Origin: Mucilaginibacter sp. L3T2-6
Lineage (GTDB): Bacteria; Bacteroidota; Bacteroidia; Sphingobacteriales; Sphingobacteriaceae
Length of the DNA: 64,000 bases
Assembly: GCF_030519355.1 (NCBI RefSeq)
Contig: NZ_JAUMKC010000002.1
Location: 372,001 to 436,000, forward strand
Reading direction: 5' to 3'
Every line of letters starts with the position of its first letter. The first letter of the stretch is position 1. Shown one piece after another: positions 53,346-61,329 of this stretch. The notes under the pieces were generated by a model that saw only the letters and a list, made by a program, of their open reading frames with translations, did no database searches and had not been told where the DNA came from. The position numbers were made by a program, and so were the translations under genes.

Positions 53346-53923
53346 TTTTTACTAGTTAACCTCTGAAAATCCTCAACAGTATCAATATCCACACATCCCA
53401 GTTCAAAAGGGATAGTGGTAACGTCCGGCTTATGCTTCAGCATCAAATGCTTGGCTCCTTCATTTCCTTTTAGCGCCAATAATTCCGGGAAATAATATCT
53501 ACCAAAAAACGCAGGTGGCCCTGTAGTTTCGTTATATCCGCTGGCAACTATTGTTTCCTGTTTACCTGCCGCAATTAGCTTTTGCAAAATATTCTCATCC
53601 ACATAAGGCTGGTCGCATAGCATTAAGACTGCTGAATTTGCCTGGGGATGTTTTTTTTCCAGATGTTGAATTCCTGTCCGAATGGAAGACGATATACCTT
53701 CCTGCCAATCAGCATTGAAAATAATATCAACTTCAAAATTTCCGAGTGCAGGCTTTATCAAATTGGCATTGCCGCCCAATACAACAATAACAGGCCCGCA
53801 ATTTATCCGAAGAGCTGTGTGTATAGTACGTTGCAAAAGTGTTTGCCCGCTGAAAATCAAATTCTGCTTTGGTTTGCCCAATCTGCTTGACGAGCCGGCA
53901 GCGAGTATAATTATTCCGGTCAT
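53312..53923 (-). CDS. MocA-like molybdenum cofactor nucleotidyltransferase
   Basis: A 203-residue NTP-transferase protein with the MobA/MocA signature L-A-A-G-S-S-S-R-L-G-K-P-K, the metal motif D-Q-P-Y near residue 100 and P-P-A-F-F-G. MocA cytidylates molybdopterin for xanthine-dehydrogenase-type enzymes; pairing with xdhC (one nt upstream) supports this. The ATG at 53923 lies one base after the xdhC stop. The final residues N-L-C-E-E-M-K-Q-S-R-R come from the CATTGCG repeat, so the native C-terminus was probably replaced. Confidence 0.85.
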   Translation of the reverse strand: MTGIIILAAGSSSRLGKPKQNLIFSGQTLLQRTIHTALRINCGPVIVVLGGNANLIKPALGNFEVDIIFNADWQEGISSSIRTGIQHLEKKHPQANSAVLMLCDQPYVDENILQKLIAAGKQETIVASGYNETTGPPAFFGRYYFPELLALKGNEGAKHLMLKHKPDVTTIPFELGCVDIDTVEDFQRLTSKNLCEEMKQSRR

Positions 53924-53924
53924 T

Positions 53925-55097
53925 TCAATCAGTGGATTTGAGGTCAAAGGCATTCACTTCCTGTACAATATTTCTGATATGACGGTTATGTACGCTCTTT
54001 TTATCCCTCAAAGAATTTATGCTACGTTTATTTAGCACCGCCTGGATCTCTGCAATAATTGACAAGGCGATTTCATCAGCATTATCGGAACCTATGTCGA
54101 TACCCGCGGGGCCGTAAATACTTTGGAGCTGTTTATCGGTTATTATCAAGCCATCCGATCTAAACTCATCTACCATGCGGTCAAGCCGTTTTTTTGGCCC
54201 AAGCGTTGCAACATACGGCAGCTGTAAAGGCAGCAACTGCCGGAGTACCGTCATATCGTAATTGTAATTATGAGTCATCAAAACCAGTGCCGTTCGCTCG
54301 TCCGTATTAAATTGCGATAAAACCTGTTCCGGTTTAGCAGTGATGATTTTGTGGGCTAAGGGAAAACGGTTGTGCACGGCATAATTTGCCCGGCCGTCAA
54401 TTAATGTAACCTGCCAGCCTAAAACCGACGCAATTAGTACCAATGGGATAGCATCATTTCCGGCGCCAAAAATTACAAGCGACACGGCTGGGTGCAACAA
54501 CTCAATAAAGCAGGTGTAGCCATTACCATAGATATAGGTTTTAGTCACCGAATTCCCATTTTTTAGTACGTCTTCCGCATCTGTTAAAACTGCATCTGCT
54601 ATCTCCAGGTCGGCGATGGAGCCGGTGGTATGTTTATCCTCAGTCATCAGGAGACGAGTACCGGGTTGAGATCCGTGACGGTTATCCAGTGAAAATATCG
54701 TTACCAGCACCGCAGGCTCCCTGGCGGACAAAAAAGATTTGAAAAGACTTATCGGTGAACTTTCATTTCCATGAAAGAGGGGCTCAATTAAAATATGGAT
54801 AATGCCGTTACAACCCAATCCAACGCCAAATTTTGCATCGTCATCGTCGGTTGTGTCGTAAGTTACCAGCATAGGCTTGCTTTGCGCCATCGCCAAACGC
54901 GCTTTTCGTAAAGCATCGCCTTCCAGGCAGCCACCACTAATAGCGCCGGTAAGGTGGCCATCTTCCGTTATCAGCATGCGCGCCCCCGCCCGCCGGTATG
55001 ATGAGCCCTCAACCAGTACCACAGTCGCCAGGGCGGTTTGCCGGCCCGCTTTTACGGCTTTATCATATGCCTTTATAATGTTTTGTAGCTCTTTCAA
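53925..55097 (-). CDS. xdhC: XdhC-family molybdenum cofactor insertion/maturation protein
   Basis: XdhC binds the mature, sulfurated cofactor and inserts it into xanthine-dehydrogenase-type enzymes. The 390-residue sequence has the N-terminal motif G-S-S-Y-R-R-A-G-A-R-M and S-G-G-C-L-E-G-D, and the C-terminal Rossmann half F-G-A-G-N-D-A-I-P-L with D-G-R and V-A-T-L-G-P-K-K-R. The start is TTG at 55097: no ATG exists before A-R-M, and the -7 element TATATTTG lies 20 bp upstream. Confidence 0.9.
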   Translation of the reverse strand: MKELQNIIKAYDKAVKAGRQTALATVVLVEGSSYRRAGARMLITEDGHLTGAISGGCLEGDALRKARLAMAQSKPMLVTYDTTDDDDAKFGVGLGCNGIIHILIEPLFHGNESSPISLFKSFLSAREPAVLVTIFSLDNRHGSQPGTRLLMTEDKHTTGSIADLEIADAVLTDAEDVLKNGNSVTKTYIYGNGYTCFIELLHPAVSLVIFGAGNDAIPLVLIASVLGWQVTLIDGRANYAVHNRFPLAHKIITAKPEQVLSQFNTDERTALVLMTHNYNYDMTVLRQLLPLQLPYVATLGPKKRLDRMVDEFRSDGLIITDKQLQSIYGPAGIDIGSDNADEIALSIIAEIQAVLNKRSINSLRDKKSVHNRHIRNIVQEVNAFDLKSTD

Positions 55098-55116
55098 GTG
55101 CCGAACGTTGGATTAA

Positions 55117-55124
55117 CAAATATA
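55117..55124 (-). promoter_or_regulatory. -7 promoter element of xdhC-mocA
   Basis: On the minus strand TATATTTG is an exact TAnnTTTG match. It predicts a start near 55113 and a leader of about 16 nt before the TTG start. No -33 TTTG. Confidence 0.5.
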
Positions 55125-55228
55125 AAGTAAGCTGTGCAATTATTCTCGACCCGCGCCCCTTTGTAATTAATACGTTATTAATTGTATAAAAAGTACAATC
55201 TGTAAACAATAGCCTAACTTGTAATGGC

Positions 55229-55236
55229 TATCTTTA
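55229..55236 (+). promoter_or_regulatory. -7-like element upstream of moaA
   Basis: TATCTTTA matches TAnnTTTG at 7 of 8 positions. It would give a leader of about 95 nt containing the GAGACAC hairpin. Confidence 0.35.
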
Positions 55237-55295
55237 CCATAATAATTCTGCTGTCACAGATACGACACTTTGTGGGCAGGAGGCCGGCAGATCCG

Positions 55296-55317
55296 GAGAC
55301 ACAAAGTATTGTGTCTC
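55296..55317. repeat. GAGACAC-family hairpin (copy 2) in the moaA leader
   Basis: GAGACACAA and TTGTGTCTC form a perfect 9-bp stem with a 4-nt loop, 21 nt before the moaA TTG. An upstream ACTTTGTG (55267-55274) can compete for the same CACAAAGT, so two mutually exclusive folds exist. It resembles copy 1 at 35440. Confidence 0.6.
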
Positions 55318-55338
55318 TAAGTTAAAATACATTTACCA

Positions 55339-56328
55339 TTGTTAACAGATAACCACGGACGAAAAATTAATTACCTGCGCCTTGCGGTGACAGACCGCTG
55401 CAATCTGCGCTGTTTTTACTGTATGCCGGAAGACGGAATAAACTGGCTTTCCCGTTCGGAATTGATGACTTACGAAGAAATGCTGCGTTGCTGTTCAATG
55501 TTGGTTCAAATGGGTGTAGTTAAAATACGCATAACCGGCGGGGAGCCTTTTGTTCGTAAGGATATTATGAAATTAATCACGAATCTTTCAAAGTTGCAGG
55601 ATCTTGATGAGCTTACGATCACTACCAATGGAATTTTAACCGCGCCGCATGTTGCTGAATTGAAAGCATTGGGTGTCCGTTCAGTAAATTTAAGTTTGGA
55701 TACGCTTCACCCCGGGCGCTTTTTCAGCATCACCAGGCGTGATGAATTTGCCAACGTAATGACTACGTTCGACAAACTGCTAAAGCACGACATAGAAGTA
55801 AAAATAAATGCAGTGGTGATGGATGGTAAGAACATACAGGACATTAATCCAATGGTGGAACTGACGCGACACTTGCCGGTAAGTGTGCGGTTTATAGAAG
55901 AGATGCCGTTTAATGGCAACGGACATGATTATAACGGTTTGAAATGGGATTACCTGCGGATTTTGAATGAAATTAAAAGCACTTATCCGGACATCAAAAA
56001 ACTTGACGATCCGCAATATTCTACTGCTTATAATTATCAAATCCCAGGGCATAAAGGTAAGGTGGGTATTATTGCCGCCTACTCAAGGACATTTTGCGGG
56101 ACTTGTAACCGTATACGAATTACGCCTGACGGTGAACTGAAAACTTGTTTATATGACAATGGCGTATTAAATATCAAAGATTTAATGCGGCAAAACATCG
56201 GTGACGGTGATTTAAAGGATATATTATTGAATGCCTTTAACAAAAGGCCGAAAGATGGATGGGAAGCCGAGCGCCGGCGGACAGAGAAGGCTGGTATACA
56301 TGAGTCGATGGCGACAATAGGTGGTTAA
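55339..56328 (+). CDS. moaA: GTP 3',8-cyclase MoaA
   Basis: MoaA is a radical-SAM enzyme that makes the first molybdopterin intermediate from GTP. The N-terminal 4Fe-4S motif is C-N-L-R-C-F-Y-C and the C-terminal cluster comes from F-C-G-T-C-N-R with a later C-L-Y. The 329-residue protein ends in M-A-T-I-G-G, with the family's required terminal Gly-Gly. The start is TTG at 55339: an in-frame TAA at 55318 lies upstream and no ATG intervenes. It opens the plus-strand molybdenum gene run. Confidence 0.95.
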   Translation: MLTDNHGRKINYLRLAVTDRCNLRCFYCMPEDGINWLSRSELMTYEEMLRCCSMLVQMGVVKIRITGGEPFVRKDIMKLITNLSKLQDLDELTITTNGILTAPHVAELKALGVRSVNLSLDTLHPGRFFSITRRDEFANVMTTFDKLLKHDIEVKINAVVMDGKNIQDINPMVELTRHLPVSVRFIEEMPFNGNGHDYNGLKWDYLRILNEIKSTYPDIKKLDDPQYSTAYNYQIPGHKGKVGIIAAYSRTFCGTCNRIRITPDGELKTCLYDNGVLNIKDLMRQNIGDGDLKDILLNAFNKRPKDGWEAERRRTEKAGIHESMATIGG

Positions 56329-56344
56329 CAACTAATCTGTTTTT

Positions 56345-57541
56345 ATGATAATAGTTGAGGAAGCTGAAAAAATAATATTGAGCCAGGCAGGTGATTATGG
56401 AGCGGAAATTATTCCGTTTGAACTTGCTGCGGGTAGAGTACTTGCCGAAAATATAAAAGCCGACCGCGATCTGCCACCATTTAACCGTGTAACGATGGAC
56501 GGCATTGCTGTCAATTTTGATGCAATTGAGGCGGGTAACAGCACTTTTAAAATTAAAGCAACGCAGGCAGCCGGCGACGAACCTGTTGAAATAGAGGACC
56601 ATGATCAATGTATAGAAATAATGACGGGGGCTGTGCTGCCAGGAACTGCTGATACCATTATTCGCTATGAAGACCTGGAACTGAGGGCAGGCTTAGCTAC
56701 TTTAGTAACCCATGAAATAAAACGCGGGCAAAATATTCATTACAAGGGACGGGACAAGAAGCAGAACGACGTGGTGGCTTCTATTGGTCAGTTAATAACA
56801 CCGGCATTGATCAGCATGGTCGCATCTGTTGGTGAAACCGAATTAAGGGTACAGAAACTGCCAAGGGTTGCTATACTGTCGTCAGGAGATGAATTGGTTG
56901 ACGTGGGACATAGCCCTGAACCTCACCAGATCAGGCTATCCAATAGTTATGCGATGAAAGCTGTTTTACGAGAACACCAGGTAGACGCAGTAGCTATGCA
57001 CCTACCCGATGATCCTGAGGTCATCAGGAAACGAATTAAAAACTGCCTCGAAAACTACGATGTCATTTTGCTGAGCGGCGGTATATCGATGGGTAAATTT
57101 GATTATATCCCTAAGGCCCTGGAAGAATTGGGAGTAGAACAGCTGTTTTATAAAGTTCAGCAACGCCCCGGCAAGCCCTTTTGGTTCGGTAAACATCCTA
57201 AGGGCCAATTGATATTTGCATTTCCGGGCAATCCGGTAGCTGCATTCATGTGTGTACATCGCTATTTTTTGCCCTGGCTGAATGCCTCGCTGGGAAAAGA
57301 AGTAAAGCCACAAACGCGTGCGGTATTAAACGGCCGCGTAAGCTTCCCGCATCCGCTCAAATACTTTTTACAGGTAAAGCTGCACCAAAATGAATACTGT
57401 CAGCTGGTAGCAACGCCGGTAGAGGGCAACGGTTCAGGAGATTTTGCTAATCTTACAGACATTGATGCTTTCATGGAGTTGCCGTCGGGCAGGAATGAAT
57501 TTAAAAAAGGAGAGGTTTTCACGGTATGGCCAATTGTGTGA
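56345..57541 (+). CDS. moeA: Molybdopterin molybdotransferase MoeA
   Basis: MoeA inserts molybdate into adenylated molybdopterin. The 398-residue protein has N-R-V-T-M-D-G-I-A-V (the conserved S/T-M-D-G-x-A), S-S-G-D-E-L-V, the L-L-S-G-G-I-S-M-G-K-F-D-Y motif, R-P-G-K-P-F-W-F-G and F-P-G-N-P-V-A. It follows moaA by 16 bp. No mogA/moaB adenylyltransferase gene is in the window; it may be elsewhere. Confidence 0.94.
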   Translation: MIIVEEAEKIILSQAGDYGAEIIPFELAAGRVLAENIKADRDLPPFNRVTMDGIAVNFDAIEAGNSTFKIKATQAAGDEPVEIEDHDQCIEIMTGAVLPGTADTIIRYEDLELRAGLATLVTHEIKRGQNIHYKGRDKKQNDVVASIGQLITPALISMVASVGETELRVQKLPRVAILSSGDELVDVGHSPEPHQIRLSNSYAMKAVLREHQVDAVAMHLPDDPEVIRKRIKNCLENYDVILLSGGISMGKFDYIPKALEELGVEQLFYKVQQRPGKPFWFGKHPKGQLIFAFPGNPVAAFMCVHRYFLPWLNASLGKEVKPQTRAVLNGRVSFPHPLKYFLQVKLHQNEYCQLVATPVEGNGSGDFANLTDIDAFMELPSGRNEFKKGEVFTVWPIV

Positions 57542-57657
57542 ACCATCATTAAAAGATTTAAGTATAGATAGTTGCCTGTATGATTTAGAAGCCGGATAAT
57601 TCTTACTCCTGGTAAATCAAGGTTCAATAGTCCGTGAAATCATAATAACAATATGAA

Positions 57658-58128
57658 ATGCTAAGTCATCTGGATAAAAATAATAATCCGTCTATGGTTG
57701 ACGTAACGGAAAAGCCGGTTACTTACCGCACCGCTACAGCCCGCAGCATTGTATCACTTCCGGCTGAGGTTTTGGCCTTATTAATTAATGGTGACCTGCA
57801 ATCAAAAAAAGGTCCCGTATTTCAAACGGCCATCATTGCGGGAATAATGGCAGCGAAAAAGACCGGTGATTTAATACCGCTTTGCCACCCGCTGGGATTG
57901 GATAACTGCAATATCGCTATCAGTATAAATGAAGAGCAGGATGTTGTTATAAATTGTACAACGAGCATTACAGCAAAAACAGGAGTGGAGATGGAGGCGT
58001 TAGTGGGCGCATCAATTGCGTCGCTTACCATTTATGATATGTGCAAGGCAATGAGCCATGATATTGTTATAAAAGAAACCAAACTAATTGAAAAAACGGG
58101 AGGTAAACGTGACTTTAAAAGAGCATAA
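57658..58128 (+). CDS. moaC: Cyclic pyranopterin monophosphate synthase MoaC
   Basis: MoaC completes conversion of the MoaA product to cyclic pyranopterin monophosphate. The 156-residue size is typical. Signature segments are M-V-D-V-T-E-K-P-V-T-Y-R-T-A-T-A, the active-site K-T-G-D-L-I-P-L-C-H-P and T-G-V-E-M-E-A-L-V-G-A-S, plus Y-D-M-C-K-A-M. It follows moeA by 116 bp and overlaps the MobA-like gene. Confidence 0.95.
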   Translation: MLSHLDKNNNPSMVDVTEKPVTYRTATARSIVSLPAEVLALLINGDLQSKKGPVFQTAIIAGIMAAKKTGDLIPLCHPLGLDNCNIAISINEEQDVVINCTTSITAKTGVEMEALVGASIASLTIYDMCKAMSHDIVIKETKLIEKTGGKRDFKRA

Positions 58129-59272
58129 GCCCCACGAAAAGCACACGGCGCTTTCGCGGCCAGCGTTTGGTACATTCCATCGCAATGAATGGGCAATCGT
58201 CGGTGGCCATTGCACCGTCATTAAATTGCTTGCCGACCAGGTGATTAGCGCATTGTCATCGGCCTATAAATGTGCTTACATTGATACCGCGCATAACGAT
58301 GATATTACGGTATTGCCGGGCCGGCTTGCCAGTGGGGCTGTTTTGGACATGGTCGACCAGGTTAATTATCGCAGGTTAGACTATTCCGGTGATTTCAACA
58401 ACTTTAAGCTAAGGGAAACCTTTTCGTTTGCCGATATTGTTATAGCCAATGGTAATCATCATGAATGTAAAGCGCAGGTGGTTATTATTGCCGAAAATAA
58501 GAGAGCGTCGTTGCAGAAGCGGGCTAGCCAGTTAACCAATGTGCAGCTTATTCTTTTGTCGGAAAACATGCAGGACGTTTTCGATTTTGTAAAGGAGGCG
58601 GTGCCGAATTGGCAGCAGATACCCATTTGCAGCATAAATGATACAGACACGATTATTTCATTTTTCAAATCAAAAATGCTTTCTTTTAAGCCTGTTTTGA
58701 ATGGATTGGTACTTGCCGGCGGGCAAAGCCGGCGAATGGGGTTTGATAAAGGTTCGTTTAACTGGCATGGTAAACCGCAGCGCTACTATGCCGCTGATAT
58801 GTTAAAAACGTTTTGCAGTGAAGTCTATATATCCTGCCGTACAGATCAGCAGGCGGAGATTAAGAACGATTACCCAAGCCTGCCGGATACCTTTGCAGGG
58901 CTTGGCCCATATGGGGCTATACTGTCTGCATTCCGGTATAATCCGGACAGCGCATGGCTGGTTTTAGCATCAGACTTGCCCTTGATGGATGAACAAACCT
59001 TGCGATTTTTGGTTAATAGCCGTAACATTTCATCCGTCGCAACGACTTATAAGAGTCCGCAAACCGGGCTTCCGGAGCCTCTGATAACTATTTGGGAGCC
59101 TAAAAGCTACCCGTTGCTCCTGTCTTTTTTGGCGCAGGGTTATTCGTGCCCGAGAAAGGTTTTGATTAACAGTGAATGCAATATACTGAACGCTATGAAC
59201 CCTGATGCGCTGACAAATGTAAATACGCCGGAAGAAATGGAAAGGATCAAAAATTTGTTACATCAAAATTAG
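58109..59272 (+). CDS. MobA-like guanylyltransferase fused to a degenerate MobB domain
   Basis: MobA attaches GMP to molybdopterin for bis-MGD enzymes such as formate dehydrogenase. The C-terminal part carries the signature L-A-G-G-Q-S-R-R-M-G-F-D-K and the metal motif A-S-D-L-P-L-M-D. The first 190 residues resemble MobB, but the P-loop G-x-x-x-x-G-K-S/T is degraded to V-G-G-H-C-T-V-I-K, so it likely cannot bind GTP. I chose GTG at 58109 because a GGGAGGT Shine-Dalgarno precedes it; a TTG at 58088 is also possible. It overlaps moaC by 20 nt. Confidence 0.87.
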   Translation: MTLKEHKPHEKHTALSRPAFGTFHRNEWAIVGGHCTVIKLLADQVISALSSAYKCAYIDTAHNDDITVLPGRLASGAVLDMVDQVNYRRLDYSGDFNNFKLRETFSFADIVIANGNHHECKAQVVIIAENKRASLQKRASQLTNVQLILLSENMQDVFDFVKEAVPNWQQIPICSINDTDTIISFFKSKMLSFKPVLNGLVLAGGQSRRMGFDKGSFNWHGKPQRYYAADMLKTFCSEVYISCRTDQQAEIKNDYPSLPDTFAGLGPYGAILSAFRYNPDSAWLVLASDLPLMDEQTLRFLVNSRNISSVATTYKSPQTGLPEPLITIWEPKSYPLLLSFLAQGYSCPRKVLINSECNILNAMNPDALTNVNTPEEMERIKNLLHQN

Positions 59273-59278
59273 AACCTG

Positions 59279-60331
59279 ATGAATTCAGAATTTTTACGTT
59301 ACAGTTGCCAGATAGCATTGCCGGGTTTTACCGAACACGGCCAGCAATTACTACAGGATGCCAGAGTTTTGGTAATAGGAGCAGGCGGCTTAGGGTGCCC
59401 TGCGGCGCAGTACCTTGCCGGAGCGGGCATTGGCACGCTGGGCATAGCCGATTTTGATACTGTTTCGGAAACCAATCTGCACCGGCAGGTTTTATATGGT
59501 CCGGCAGATTTTGGCAGGAAAAAGGTGGAGGTGGCTTGCGAAAGATTGCAAAAGCACAACCCTGGAATAAAACTCGTGCCGCATGACATGCGCATCACTT
59601 CGCAAAATGTAATGGAGCTGATTGCTGATTACGATATTCTTGTGGACGGTACGGATAATTTTGAGACGCGTTATTTACTAAATGATGCGGCAGTACTTAG
59701 AGGCATCCCGGTTGTGTACGGGGCCATTTACCAGTTTGAAGGACAGGCGGCCGTGTGGAATGTTAAGACCAGCCGCGGAAAATCGCCTAATTACCGTGAT
59801 CTTTTTCCGACAGTTAATGCATGGCAGATACCCAATTGTGCCGATGGTGGCGTGATACCTACGTTGGCCGGCATTATAGGTTGTATGCAGGCGAATGAAG
59901 TGATTAAATATGTCACCAAAACCGGCGAACTGCTCGCAGGAAAGATTTTGGTGTTTGATGCACAGACGCTGCAAAGCCGTGTAATTAAAATCGGGGATCA
60001 GACACAGGTGCATATCTCCAAACTTGTTGAAACGATAGAAATACCAACATTAACGGCAGAAGAGTTAAAAAAAGAACTGGCTAATAACTCGGTTAACTTG
60101 ATCGATGTAAGAACAGCCGAAGAACGCGAAGAGCTTAATTTTGGCGGAGACCACATCGCTATTTCGGAAATATTAAATCACGTTGACGAAATTGCCAAAA
60201 ATAGTAAAACTGTATTTTATTGCGCTACAGGAAAACGTAGCGCAGAAGCTGTGAAAATTGTCAAAAACAAATACCCGGATGCAAATGTGTTTACACTGGA
60301 AGGCGGGACGCGGTTCATGGAACCGGATTAG
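59279..60331 (+). CDS. moeB: MoeB/ThiF adenylyltransferase with C-terminal rhodanese domain
   Basis: This E1-like enzyme activates the MoaD C-terminal glycine by adenylation. The 350 residues hold the ATP loop G-A-G-G-L-G-C-P, the F-D-x-V-x-x-x-N-L-H-R-Q motif and D-G-T-D-N-F-E-T-R. The zinc cysteines are gone: where CxRCLFP is expected the sequence is S-P-N-Y-R-D-L-F-P. The C-terminal domain has the rhodanese catalytic Cys in F-Y-C-A-T-G-K-R-S. It follows the MobA-like gene by 6 bp. Confidence 0.9.
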   Translation: MNSEFLRYSCQIALPGFTEHGQQLLQDARVLVIGAGGLGCPAAQYLAGAGIGTLGIADFDTVSETNLHRQVLYGPADFGRKKVEVACERLQKHNPGIKLVPHDMRITSQNVMELIADYDILVDGTDNFETRYLLNDAAVLRGIPVVYGAIYQFEGQAAVWNVKTSRGKSPNYRDLFPTVNAWQIPNCADGGVIPTLAGIIGCMQANEVIKYVTKTGELLAGKILVFDAQTLQSRVIKIGDQTQVHISKLVETIEIPTLTAEELKKELANNSVNLIDVRTAEEREELNFGGDHIAISEILNHVDEIAKNSKTVFYCATGKRSAEAVKIVKNKYPDANVFTLEGGTRFMEPD

Positions 60332-60394
60332 GCAATTTTAGAGGGTGGTGATAACCTTGAATATCTTCGGCATCAATCAGTTGCTGATAGAAAC

Positions 60395-60841
60395 TCAAGG
60401 ATGAGCTCCCACCCAAACTTCACCATCTTCAAAAAACTCTTTTTTCCAGATTGGAACTGTTTGTTTTAATGTATCGATGATGTAGCGGCAGGCATCAAAC
60501 GCCGCAGCCCGATGAGCAGCTGATACGGCGATAACAACTGGCACTTCCCCGACTTGAAGTATGCCCGTGCGATGATGAATTAACACCTTTTGAACCGGCC
60601 ATTTTTTAAAAGCCTGTGCGGCGATTTTTTCCATTTCGCAAATGGCCATTGGCTCGTAGGCTTCAAATTCCAGCCTAATCACTTTTTTACCTTTGGTTTG
60701 ATTGCGGACGGTGCCAATAAACACATCTATTCCACCGGATTCAGGAGACATCACCCAATCGATAACGTATTGGACATTGAGCGGAAACGGAAATATTTGG
60801 AAGTTGGTATTCAAATGATTTTTTTTTGACGATTTGGTCAC
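60395..60841 (-). CDS. moaE: Molybdopterin synthase catalytic subunit MoaE
   Basis: MoaE transfers sulfur from the MoaD thiocarboxylate to cyclic pyranopterin. The 148 residues contain G-G-I-D-V-F-I-G-T-V-R-N, L-E-F-E-A-Y-E-P-M-A, H-R-T-G-x-L-Q-V-G-E and the P-I-W-K-K-E tail. The active-site Lys is in the last motif. The start is GTG at 60841 or an in-frame TTG inside; N-terminal length is uncertain. It lies on the minus strand, 93 bp after moaD and convergent with moeB. Confidence 0.9.
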   Translation of the reverse strand: MTKSSKKNHLNTNFQIFPFPLNVQYVIDWVMSPESGGIDVFIGTVRNQTKGKKVIRLEFEAYEPMAICEMEKIAAQAFKKWPVQKVLIHHRTGILQVGEVPVVIAVSAAHRAAAFDACRYIIDTLKQTVPIWKKEFFEDGEVWVGAHP

Positions 60842-60892
60842 TGCGAACGACGGGTGACTAAAACAACTCCGACGTTAGACGAATTCGTTAAG

Positions 60893-60916
60893 GATAGCGA
60901 GGTTTGTTTCGCTATC
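60893..60916. repeat. Hairpin in the moaD-moaE gap
   Basis: GATAGCGA and TCGCTATC form a perfect 8-bp stem with an 8-nt loop. Flanking GAACGA/TCGTTC strings can extend the fold. It may modulate moaE expression relative to moaD, or stabilise the transcript. Confidence 0.45.
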
Positions 60917-60934
60917 GTTCGCGATGCTATGTTA

Positions 60935-61177
60935 TCACCCGCCGCTTACCGGCGGGATTATCGCTATTTCATCACGTTCGTGCAGGCTATCGCCTGGTAA
61001 TGCATATTCGTTATTTACCGCCACCATGTACGATGCGAGCTGCTTTAGCTGTGGATATTGTTGTTCGAGCAGATACTTCAAATTATACACGGTAGAATCA
61101 TTCGCCATTTCTAAATTAACCGACGTGCTCCCGAAAATATCCTTAGCAATGCCGAACGCCAGAATTTTAATTTTCAT
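60935..61177 (-). CDS. moaD: Molybdopterin synthase sulfur carrier MoaD
   Basis: An 80-residue ubiquitin-fold protein ending in P-P-V-S-G-G, whose terminal glycine is thiocarboxylated after MoeB adenylation. The beta-grasp pattern I-K-I-L-A-F-G near the start and D-E-I-A-I-I-P-P-V-S-G-G at the end are typical. It precedes moaE on the minus strand, while neighbouring molybdenum genes are on plus. A -7 element ends only 4 nt before its ATG. Confidence 0.92.
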   Translation of the reverse strand: MKIKILAFGIAKDIFGSTSVNLEMANDSTVYNLKYLLEQQYPQLKQLASYMVAVNNEYALPGDSLHERDEIAIIPPVSGG

Positions 61178-61181
61178 GCTT

Positions 61182-61189
61182 CAAAATTA
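61182..61189 (-). promoter_or_regulatory. -7 promoter element 4 nt before the moaD ATG
   Basis: On the minus strand TAATTTTG is an exact TAnnTTTG match, separated from ATG 61177 by AAGC. Transcription would begin at or beside the start codon, so the mRNA should be leaderless. Confidence 0.45.
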
Positions 61190-61329
61190 GAGTAAATTGT
61201 AATAATAACAGGTTGCTGCTTTTAAAATATTTGCGCGTATATTTATCCTGCAAACAATCTATCTGAACATTGGTTTTTCAATTGGATTGTGGTTTTATCG
61301 CCACCTCTTCAATCTCAATTCTCATTTCT

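Noticed and set aside
55318..55338. Moco riboswitch in the moaA leader
   Set aside because: Only a simple hairpin with a repeat-family relative is visible; no complex conserved fold can be supported.
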